Source: Desulfuromonadales bacterium
GTDB taxonomy: Bacteria; Desulfobacterota; Desulfuromonadia; Desulfuromonadales; Syntrophotaleaceae
DNA length: 50,138 bases
Direction: 5' to 3'
NCBI GenBank assembly: GCA_013619105.1
Contig: JABXKU010000009.1
Location: forward strand, 1 to 50,138
Shown here: positions 1 to 6,880 of the stretch, piece by piece
Numbering within the stretch: position 1 is the first letter of the stretch
Layout: every line of letters starts with the position of its first letter
The notes under the pieces: generated by a model
The model's input: the letters and a program-made list of their open reading frames with translations, nothing else
Databases searched by the model: none
What the model was told of the DNA's origin: nothing
Position numbers and translations under genes: made by a program

Positions 1-1
1 G

Positions 2-205
2 GGTTGGCAGGGGTTGGCGGCAACGCTTGTGGCGCTGGCGGGCCTGATGTTGATCGGCGTGCCCACGGTGATGCTCGGCGACTCCTTCGCCCGCCAGGTA
101 CAGAAAGCTTATACCGCTTTCGACAACAATACGGTCAGCATCAGTTCACCCGATCCGGCTGTTTCGATGAGACCGCCAGGCGGTAAGGATGCATGTTGGG
201 AGTGA
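2..205 (+). pseudogene. Truncated duplicate of AI-2E family transporter gene
   Basis: The first ~168 bases are nearly identical to 1523-1670 inside the intact AI-2E permease gene at 1313. The reading frame gives the same stretch (LIGVPTVMLGDSFARQV, then KAYTAFDNNTVSISSPDPAV). Homology stops abruptly after the Pro-Ala-Val codons near base 167; the frame then runs through 12 unrelated residues to a TGA at 203-205. The two copies differ at scattered positions, some amino-acid changing (VALAGLM versus VVSGLL), so the duplication is not brand new. The 5' part lies outside the window, so this may be the tail of a longer truncated gene. It is most likely a remnant of a tandem duplication or recombination event. 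Confidence 0.8.
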
Positions 206-278
206 CTGTGCCCTGATTCTGTTTGCAAATGGGCAATTCTCCAGAGGTAGAACTATCAAAAGATCAAAAGGTCTTAAA

Positions 279-1205
279 TTGAGTCCAGTGCACAAAATTT
301 TCTGGTTGTGTTTCTGTCTCTTGTTGAGATTGTTTTTTGCCTCTTCATGTTCCGCCGAAGAGCTAGAGCCGCGGCGCTGGGCTCATCTGCCAATCGATAC
401 GAACTTTCTCGGTGCCGGCTATGCCTATACCGAGGCAGATATCAGCTTTGATCCTGTTCTCAAAATTGAAAATGGCCAAGTAGACCTGCATACTTGGGTC
501 GCAAAGTACATTCGATCGTTCGCCTTGTTCGAGAAAACGGCGCGTATCGGTATTCTGCAGGGCTATCAGGAGGGGCGTTGGAAAGGGTTGCTAGACGGCT
601 TTCCCACGACGGTCAAGAGGAGAGGTTTAACCGACACCCTGGTGCGATTCGCGATCAATCTCTACGGTGCGCCACCTCTGCAGGGACAGGAGTACGCTAA
701 ATATCGCGCAGCGACAGAGGTTGAAACCATTGTCGGAGTTGGCATTTCAGTCCAGTTGCCGACGGGTGACTACATGGACGACAAACTGATCAACCTCGGC
801 TCCAATCGATTCACCTTTCGCCCCCAGATCGGAGCCGTCCATACCCAGGGGAAATGGTCAGTGGAAACGACAGCAATCGTAGCGTTATTCACCGACAATA
901 ACGAGTTCTACAACGGCCATAAACTCGAGCAGGATCCGCTCTACATAGTGAACGGCCATCTCATTTATGCCTTCCGCCCCGGGGTCTGGGCGAGCGCCAG
1001 CGCTGGATACGATTATGGCGGTCGTTCAACAGTGGATGGCACGAAAAAAGATGATCGCAAGCAGGATTTGGTCTGGGCACTCAGCGTCGGCTTGCCACTT
1101 AATCGTCACTTGGGAGCCAAGGTTGTCTATGTTGCCACCCGCACTCAGGAATCGACCGGAATCGATTCGGACACCTTTGCTATTGGGTTGTCCGCGTTCT
1201 GGTGA
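279..1205 (+). CDS. Outer-membrane beta-barrel protein, MetA-pathway-of-phenol-degradation-like (transporter family)
   Basis: Predicted secreted beta-barrel of about 308 residues. The N-terminus has a hydrophobic stretch (FWLCFCLLLRLFFASSCSA) followed by a mature domain rich in alternating hydrophobic residues, and it ends in a terminal Trp-type barrel signature (AIGLSAFW). The segment VGVGISVQLPTGDYMDDKLINLG is typical of the Phenol_MetA_deg/transporter family of putative outer-membrane channels. The frame is open from ATG 189, but the signal peptide would then sit about 30 residues inside; TTG 279, with AAGG 8 bases upstream, or GTG 288 is more likely. The substrate is unknown. It lies between the broken and intact copies of an AI-2E permease gene, so it may have been captured within the duplication. 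Confidence 0.7.
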   Translation: MSPVHKIFWLCFCLLLRLFFASSCSAEELEPRRWAHLPIDTNFLGAGYAYTEADISFDPVLKIENGQVDLHTWVAKYIRSFALFEKTARIGILQGYQEGRWKGLLDGFPTTVKRRGLTDTLVRFAINLYGAPPLQGQEYAKYRAATEVETIVGVGISVQLPTGDYMDDKLINLGSNRFTFRPQIGAVHTQGKWSVETTAIVALFTDNNEFYNGHKLEQDPLYIVNGHLIYAFRPGVWASASAGYDYGGRSTVDGTKKDDRKQDLVWALSVGLPLNRHLGAKVVYVATRTQESTGIDSDTFAIGLSAFW

Positions 1206-1312
1206 TTATCTGGTCAATCTATGTTTTGTCCAGAGCACTGCCTGAATTGAACGGCCACAAACTGTTGCTTATGAGTCATAGCCAAAAACATTAAGGAAGG
1301 ATTATCCATACA

Positions 1313-2452
1313 ATGCAACCAGATGATTCGACCATTCGGAATCTGCTGTCGACAAATTTCACCGAAGGGGTGATTCGTCTCAGCCTGATCGCCTTGCTGG
1401 CGGTCCTGTGCGTTCGCGTCTTCGCCCCCTTTGCCAATCTGATGCTGTGGGCCTTGATTCTGGCCATCGCCCTCTATCCGCTGCATCAACGTTTGGCAAG
1501 ATGGCTTGGGGGGCGGCGGAAATGGTCGGCAACGCTTGTGGTGGTGTCGGGCTTGCTGTTGATCGGCGTGCCCACGGTGATGCTCGGCGACTCTTTCGCC
1601 CGCCAGGTACACAAAGCTTATACCGCTTTCGACAACAATACGGTCAGCATCAGTTCACCCGATCCGGCGGTGGCTGACTGGCCTCTCGTCGGGGACCGCA
1701 TTTACAGCGCCTGGAGTTCTGCGGCCAATAACCTGCCGGAATTTCTTCAGGAAAATCAGGGACAGCTTAGGGCTGTGGCCAAACGCGCTCTTTTAGCTAC
1801 CGCGAACACAGCCGGTTCGTTGCTGGGTTTTTTCGGTTCACTAATTATTGCCGGGGTCATCATGGCCTATGGCGAATCGGGCAGTCAAGTCATGCAGCGC
1901 ATTTGCAGGCGCTTGGCGGGAGCGAGAAGAGGGCCTCGATTGTTGAGCCTGTCTGCGGCGACCATCCGTTCCGTCGCCAGCGGTGTCATCGGCGTGGCGT
2001 TCATTCAGGCCTTGCTGCTGGGCATCGGTTTTATCATGGCTGGAATTCCGGCGGCTGGCGTGCTGGCCCTTGTGGTCTTGATCATCGGTATTGTGCAGTT
2101 GCCCGCCATCATTATTTCATTGCCCGCGATTATCTACCTGTGGTGGGCCGGTGATGCCTCCACCACGAGCAATATCGTCTACAGTATTTACCTGGTCGTG
2201 GCAGGCATGGCAGACAACGTGCTCAAACCGTTCTTGCTCGGTCGCGGGGTAGAGGCCCCCATGCCGGTGATTCTGCTGGGGGCCTTGGGGGGCATGGTGT
2301 CCGGAGGCATTATCGGCCTGTTTACCGGTGCCGTGCTGCTGGCGGTTGGCTATCAGATCTTCATGGCCTGGGTTGATCATGCTGAAGTAAACACCGGCGT
2401 TGAAACGGTACCGACAGGGTCGGCTGGACCGACATTGCCTGTGGATGAGTGA
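1313..2452 (+). CDS. AI-2E family transporter (PerM/YdiK-type membrane permease)
   Basis: Integral membrane protein of 379 residues with the helix pattern of the AI-2E_transport family: paired N-terminal helices (residues ~20-60), a helix around 75-95, a polar extracytoplasmic stretch (~100-160) and a block of five or so helices from ~165 to 350. The C-terminal segment DNVLKPFLLGRG followed by APMPVILLGALGG is a strong family signature (positions ~300-330). The family includes AI-2 exporters and Na+/H+ antiporters, so the substrate cannot be given. GGAAGG lies 12 bases before the ATG. Bases 1523-1670 are duplicated at the window start. The gene is followed by about 650 bases without an intact gene. 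Confidence 0.88.
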   Translation: MQPDDSTIRNLLSTNFTEGVIRLSLIALLAVLCVRVFAPFANLMLWALILAIALYPLHQRLARWLGGRRKWSATLVVVSGLLLIGVPTVMLGDSFARQVHKAYTAFDNNTVSISSPDPAVADWPLVGDRIYSAWSSAANNLPEFLQENQGQLRAVAKRALLATANTAGSLLGFFGSLIIAGVIMAYGESGSQVMQRICRRLAGARRGPRLLSLSAATIRSVASGVIGVAFIQALLLGIGFIMAGIPAAGVLALVVLIIGIVQLPAIIISLPAIIYLWWAGDASTTSNIVYSIYLVVAGMADNVLKPFLLGRGVEAPMPVILLGALGGMVSGGIIGLFTGAVLLAVGYQIFMAWVDHAEVNTGVETVPTGSAGPTLPVDE

Positions 2453-2700
2453 GGTGCAGCCCTCTCTTGGTGCCGTTGAGGAAAGAAAGCAGGTTCCTGC
2501 CGAACAACATGATTTTAATGGTGGCGTTGTTTGTAAAAGCCCCTGAGTTCACTAGCATTGGGGGGCGACAGGTTTGACCCTAGTACCTCAGGGTGCCGAA
2601 GAGTGGGAAGCTAGGGACACTCCCCAGATTTAGGGGCGCGGGAAAATAGACATTCTCTAATTTTAGTTGTCTCTCCTCTTTCTTCAGCTATTCTGGCCCT
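2453..2700. other. Intergenic region with small palindromes, left flank of a dead transposase
   Basis: There is no gene here. The stretch around 2570-2640 holds short self-complementary segments (GACACTCCCC with GGGG repeats, and CCTAGTACCTCAGGG) of the kind that flank REP-associated tyrosine transposase genes. It directly precedes the degenerate transposase reading frame at 2701. The assignment as an element flank is inference. Confidence 0.35.
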
Positions 2701-2925
2701 ATGTTAAGAATCGCCTGCATAGTCGCTCAGGGATATCCGTATCACGTAATCCCTCGTGGTAACAATCAATCGGCGACTTTTTTCGATGATGAGGATTGCT
2801 AAGCCTATCTGAAACTGCAGCACAAATACTCGACACAGCACCCCCTACAAACACAGGATTATTGTGTGATGGACAAACTTGTCCATCTGCTAAGAGGTGA
2901 TTTTGGGTCAGGCCGACGCAATTGA
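2701..2925 (+). pseudogene. Degenerate REP-associated tyrosine (Y1, IS200-like) transposase
   Basis: Reading from ATG 2701 gives MLRIACIVAQGYPYHVIPRG then NNQSATFFDDEDC, a stop (TAA 2800-2802), AYLKLQHKYS, and YCVMDKLVHLL, ending at TGA 2923-2925. This follows the N-terminus of REP-associated Y1 transposases (a YPxHVxxRGN motif, FFxDEDxxxYL, YCxMxNHVHLL). The catalytic HUH pair is degraded (HVH is replaced by LVH), one stop interrupts the frame, and the C-terminal two thirds with the catalytic tyrosine are missing. It is a dead fragment, too broken to appear as an open reading frame. Confidence 0.75.
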
Positions 2926-3010
2926 CATTCTCAAATATACAGCTTTGATTCCGATGATGCGATGGCGGTGATTTTAAAGAATCGCGGGTGAAGTACCTTT
3001 AGGATTCCTG

Positions 3011-3056
3011 AATAAAAAGGGCATGGTTGGCCAACCATGCCCGTTTATTCTTTTTG
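3011..3056. terminator. Bidirectional intrinsic terminator
   Basis: The arms GGGCATGGTTGG (3019-3030) and CCAACCATGCCC (3031-3042) are perfectly complementary. They are flanked by an A-rich run on the left and GTTTATTCTTTTT on the right. It sits just downstream of the minus-strand agmatine pathway genes, whose last stop is at 3103, and closes the plus-strand remnant region. Confidence 0.8.
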
Positions 3057-3102
3057 TATGTAAGGCGATCTGCAGAGTGGTAGGCCGGTGATGCGCGGTT
3101 GG

Positions 3103-3996
3103 TCAATCACGAAATCGCCGGGTCAGCTCATTATAAAAATCGATGCGCCGATCCCGCAGAAAAGGCCAGATGCGCCGCACCCGCTCGCTGCGTTGCTGGT
3201 CGATTTCGACCACCAGTACCTCTTCCTCTTTGGCCCCTGCCTGGGCCAGTATCTCTCCCTGACAGCCAGCCACGAAGCTGTTTCCCCAGAATAGAGCCCC
3301 TGGCCCCTTACCTTCCGGGTCTGGTTCCAAACCGACCCGATTGACGCTGACCAGCGGAATGCCGTTGGCGATGGCATGGCCGCGCTGCACTATTTGCCAG
3401 GAATCGAGCTGTCGGGCTTGTTCCTCGACCGTATCAGCCGGATCCCAGCCGATGGCGGTGGGGTAGATGAGGATTTCCGCGCCGGCCAGGGCCATCAGGC
3501 GGGCCGCTTCGGGATACCACTGATCCCAACAGACCAGCACCCCCAGTTTGCCGACGGAAGTGGCGATGGGCTGAAAACCGAGATCGCCAGGGGTAAAGTA
3601 GAATTTTTCGTAATAACCGGGATCGTCGGGAATGTGCATCTTGCGGTAGCAACCGGCGATGCTGCCGTCTTTTTCCAGCACCACGGCGGTGTTGTGGTAG
3701 AGCCCTGGAGCCCGCTTCTCAAAGAGGGAGACGACTAGCACGATACCGAGTTCCGCAGCTATAGCTCCGAACTGTTCGGTAGACGCCCCGGGGATGGTTT
3801 CGGCGAGGTCGAACAGGCTGCTGTCTTCGATCTGGCAGAAATAGCGACTGGCATGCAGCTCTTGCAAAACCACCAGCCCGGCGCCTTGAGCGGCAGCCTG
3901 ACGAATGCCGGCGATGCTGCGGTCGAGGTTTTCCTGGCGGTCGTCGCTGCAGGTCTGTTGCACCAGGCCGACGGTTAAAGAGGTTTGAGCGGTCAT
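3103..3996 (-). CDS. aguB: N-carbamoylputrescine amidase
   Basis: Nitrilase-superfamily amidohydrolase of 297 residues that hydrolyses N-carbamoylputrescine to putrescine, CO2 and ammonia, the last step of the agmatine route to polyamines. The catalytic triad is visible: Glu46 (LQELHASRYF), Lys119 (YRKMHIPDD) and Cys156 (VCWDQWYPEAAR). Segments KFYFTPGDLGF and WDPADTVEEQ are typical of AguB. The start is ATG 3996, with AAGGAG seven bases upstream; an upstream in-frame extension to 4032 lacks such a site and lies within aguA. The ATG overlaps the TGA of aguA by four bases (ATGA), so the two are translationally coupled. Confidence 0.93.
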   Translation of the reverse strand: MTAQTSLTVGLVQQTCSDDRQENLDRSIAGIRQAAAQGAGLVVLQELHASRYFCQIEDSSLFDLAETIPGASTEQFGAIAAELGIVLVVSLFEKRAPGLYHNTAVVLEKDGSIAGCYRKMHIPDDPGYYEKFYFTPGDLGFQPIATSVGKLGVLVCWDQWYPEAARLMALAGAEILIYPTAIGWDPADTVEEQARQLDSWQIVQRGHAIANGIPLVSVNRVGLEPDPEGKGPGALFWGNSFVAGCQGEILAQAGAKEEEVLVVEIDQQRSERVRRIWPFLRDRRIDFYNELTRRFRD

Positions 3997-5015
3997 GGCA
4001 AAACTCCTTGAGGCAGTTGCATGGTCAGGCAATGCAGGGAACCGTGTTGCAAAATCACTGCTGAGCAGTCGACGCCGATAATCTCGCGACCGGGAAAGGC
4101 TTCGCCAACAGTGGCCAGGGCTGCATCGTCCTGCGGATCGTCGTAAGTAGGAACCAGCACCGCACCGTTGATGATCAGAAAGTTAGCATAAGTCACCGGC
4201 AGGCGCTGGCCTTCATCATCGAAGCGGGCAGCAGGCCAGGGCAGGGGCAGCAAGCGATAGGGCTGTCCGGCTTTGGTGCAAAAGGTCGCCAGTTCTTCGG
4301 CCATACGGGAAAGAGCCGGGTAGTGCTCGTCCTCGGGGTCATCGCAGGCGACGTAAAGGATGGTGTCGCTGGGGGCAAAGCGGGCCAGGGTGTCGACATG
4401 GGCGTCGGTATCGTCACCGAGCAGATGGCCGTGGTGCAGCCAGAGGGTGCGTTGACAGCCCAGCGTTTCCTGTAGCTCCCTTTCGATCTGCTCCCTGTTT
4501 CGGTAAGGGTTGCGGTTGGGGTTGAGCAGGCATTGGCTCGTGGTCAGCAGGGTGCCGTCTCCGTCGCTTTCGATGCTTCCCCCTTCTAAGACCAGAGAGT
4601 GGCCATCGACGGGGGCGGAGAAAATGTTTTTTTGCTGTAGATGCGGAGTAACGGCGTTATCCTGTTCCGCAAAAAATTTATTGCCCCAGCCATTGAATGC
4701 AAAATCCTGTAGGCGAGGCAATCCATCCGCAAGGACGGTAATCGGCCCGAAATCGCGGCACCAGGTGTCGTCAAAAGGGATTTGAACCAGAGTGATAGCG
4801 GCCATCGTCGCGCCAAAGTTCTCTAGTTTGACGGCCAGGGGGGCAGGATCCGTGGTGACAATCAATACCTGCTCATAACGGCTTATGGTGGCGGCCAGTT
4901 GTAAAAAGACCGGTTCCACCAGGGGCAGTATCGACGCCCAGTCGGTTTTTGCGTGGGGCCAGGCCAACAGGACTCCGTCTTGTGGTTCCCATTCGGCGGG
5001 TAGTCTGACATTCAT
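3993..5015 (-). CDS. aguA: Agmatine deiminase
   Basis: Guanidino-group-modifying enzyme of 340 residues that converts agmatine to N-carbamoylputrescine and ammonia; with aguB it forms the arginine decarboxylase-dependent putrescine pathway. Visible family features are WPHAKTDWA near the N-terminus, the DDTWCRDFGP block (~residue 85), NGWGNKF, LEGGSIESDGDGTLLTT (~145-160), HGHLLGDDTDAHVDT (~205-220) and the C-terminal catalytic Cys329 in GSLHCLTMQ. No strong ribosome binding site precedes ATG 5015. Eleven consecutive C (minus strand) lie about 20 bases upstream, which could vary in length. No agmatine transporter or arginine decarboxylase is adjacent. Confidence 0.93.
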   Translation of the reverse strand: MNVRLPAEWEPQDGVLLAWPHAKTDWASILPLVEPVFLQLAATISRYEQVLIVTTDPAPLAVKLENFGATMAAITLVQIPFDDTWCRDFGPITVLADGLPRLQDFAFNGWGNKFFAEQDNAVTPHLQQKNIFSAPVDGHSLVLEGGSIESDGDGTLLTTSQCLLNPNRNPYRNREQIERELQETLGCQRTLWLHHGHLLGDDTDAHVDTLARFAPSDTILYVACDDPEDEHYPALSRMAEELATFCTKAGQPYRLLPLPWPAARFDDEGQRLPVTYANFLIINGAVLVPTYDDPQDDAALATVGEAFPGREIIGVDCSAVILQHGSLHCLTMQLPQGVLP

Positions 5016-5033
5016 TTTTGTCTTCGTTCAGTT

Positions 5034-5044
5034 GGGGGGGGGGG
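5034..5044 (-). repeat. Homopolymer tract (11 C on the coding strand) upstream of aguA
   Basis: An uninterrupted run of 11 G on the plus strand lies 19-29 bases before the aguA start codon, in the probable 5' untranslated or promoter region. Tracts of this length are prone to slipped-strand length changes. Confidence 0.7.
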
Positions 5045-5128
5045 CGACAAGGTCAACCTGTTGCAATGAACGCTCATCCTAAAGAATCCACTCTGAATTT
5101 GCAACCGAACCATGCAGGCTCTAGCCCC

Positions 5129-6658
5129 TTATAATAGACCGAGTTGAAGACGCAGATAATGGGCCATGGCGTAGAGTGCAACTCCGCTGGCCAGAGCCAT
5201 AATGGCATATCGTTGCCTGGCCGACAGTTGCAAGGGCTTCCAACCGGAGCGCCCTGGAAATTCCCCGATGAACCGGCGTCGAACTTCCAGGGTGGTGAGA
5301 AGAAAAGTCAGCCAGGTCATAGCTAGCAGATAGCCGGCCATGATGTCGCTGAACCAGTGCACGCCTAGATAACAGCGGCTGAGTCCCACCACCAGGGCCA
5401 AGAAACTCAAGAGAATAATCATCAACAGCCGTGATTGCCAGTAGCGTAGGGAGCCGAACAGGTAGTAGGCCAACAGGCCAACAAATAGCAGGGCGGAAAA
5501 GGCATGGCCACTGGGAAAACTGGCGCTGGTTGCCTGTAACTGTGCAAAGAAAGGCTCTGGCCGCAGACGATGGAAAAGGAGCTTGCCCAGCAGTACCAAC
5601 AGCTCGCCGCCGCCCATTCCAACCAGCAAAATCGCTGCGGAGAAATCCCGATTATTGAGAACCAGCCAAAGAAGTAAAAGACCGCAGATAATCAATAAGG
5701 CCGGAAGGTTAGCCAGAGAGGAGGCCAGCAGCATAAGTCGATCGGCCAGGGGATGATGTAGTTGACCTAAAAGGGTATAGATTTTCTGGTCCACACTGGA
5801 TACCAGCTCAAATGAATTCAGCAACCCAAAAAACAACCCGGAAAATAGGCTGCTGCAGGTAAAGCCGCAGGTCAAATAGAGGCCTGAACCCTTTTTTAAA
5901 CTGAAGCGGTCGGCGGCAAAGGTCCATAGGCGTGGGAACCGTTTCGATAGTGCGGTAATTTCTGGACGTTGCAGAAAAGACTGCCAGGAAACGGTCAGGT
6001 GGTGCCACAGAGATTGAGAACGTTTGACTATCCTAGGGAAGAGTTTTTTCCAGAACAGACTGTTGACGATAAATATCACCACCAGGGTGGCAAGTAACAG
6101 ACTGAATTGGCCGGTTAACAGCTGTACCTTCTTCCAGCTGGCCGCGCCGAAATATCCAAGGCCGGGATAGACAATGCCCCAAAGGATGCAACTTAGCAGC
6201 GTGTTGTTAAAAAATGCGCCTGGTCGCATACCTGAGCAGCCTGCTACAAAAGGAATGCTGCCCCGTAGCGGCCCGGCGAAACGGCCTAAAAATAAACTTT
6301 TACCGCCGTGGCTGACAAAAAAAAGTTCAGCTTTTTTGATCAGGCTGCGACGTTTTCGAAAGAGTTTACTATGCAGCAGGCGGGTACCGAAGCGGCTTCC
6401 TAGAACATAGCTGCACATGTCTCCAATTAAGGCCCCGGTAAAGGCAGATATTGCGATGGTAGTCACATCTCCCTTGCCATGAGCCGCCAGAAAGCCGACC
6501 AAAAGAACAAGGGTGCTTCCCGGCACCAATAGTCCTACCAGGACGATCGATTCAAGCAGAGCAATGGTGCCAATAAGCAGATAGTAGAGGCCCCCCCCGG
6601 GCAACAGGGAGACAATGTTTTCTAAAAATAATTGCATAGGGAATTTCGCATCCACCAT
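5129..6658 (-). CDS. DedA-family / PAP2 phosphatase fusion membrane protein
   Basis: A 509-residue membrane protein in two parts. Residues ~10-200 match the DedA/VTT family (LLVPGSTLVLLVGFLAA; GRFAGPLRGSIPFVAG), implicated in lipid carrier flipping. Residues ~265-480 are a type-2 phosphatidic acid phosphatase with all three signature motifs: KLLFHRLRP (359-367), PSGH (382-385) and SRCYLGVHWFSD (427-438), including the catalytic histidines. A plausible role is dephosphorylation plus transbilayer recycling of a polyprenyl or phospholipid phosphate; this is inference. The start at 6658 has no good ribosome site; Met8 (6637) is an alternative. It is a single gene, with lipid-handling neighbours absent. 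Confidence 0.9.
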   Translation of the reverse strand: MVDAKFPMQLFLENIVSLLPGGGLYYLLIGTIALLESIVLVGLLVPGSTLVLLVGFLAAHGKGDVTTIAISAFTGALIGDMCSYVLGSRFGTRLLHSKLFRKRRSLIKKAELFFVSHGGKSLFLGRFAGPLRGSIPFVAGCSGMRPGAFFNNTLLSCILWGIVYPGLGYFGAASWKKVQLLTGQFSLLLATLVVIFIVNSLFWKKLFPRIVKRSQSLWHHLTVSWQSFLQRPEITALSKRFPRLWTFAADRFSLKKGSGLYLTCGFTCSSLFSGLFFGLLNSFELVSSVDQKIYTLLGQLHHPLADRLMLLASSLANLPALLIICGLLLLWLVLNNRDFSAAILLVGMGGGELLVLLGKLLFHRLRPEPFFAQLQATSASFPSGHAFSALLFVGLLAYYLFGSLRYWQSRLLMIILLSFLALVVGLSRCYLGVHWFSDIMAGYLLAMTWLTFLLTTLEVRRRFIGEFPGRSGWKPLQLSARQRYAIMALASGVALYAMAHYLRLQLGLL

Positions 6659-6880
6659 AAAAAAGGGAAAATTTTAGGTCCTTAAAGATTGTCCAAGTTC
6701 TTCTTTAAAGAGCTTGAAATAAGAATGTGTTCGTTGCTGTCTATCAGAATAGGCCGGTTGCGAACAAGTGTCTAATTGTTACTATTATATTAGGAATTTA
6801 TCGGACTTCTCAACTGATTCGTTCGTGGTGGTTGTGCAGCAGGCGATGATGATCATCTAACCGCAAAAAGGGGGCAACTC

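Noticed and set aside
6659-6880. Heat-shock type promoter before the Lon-type gene
   Set aside because: TTGCGA with TATTAT has a 19-base spacer, and no convincing sigma-32 boxes were seen; too weak to list.
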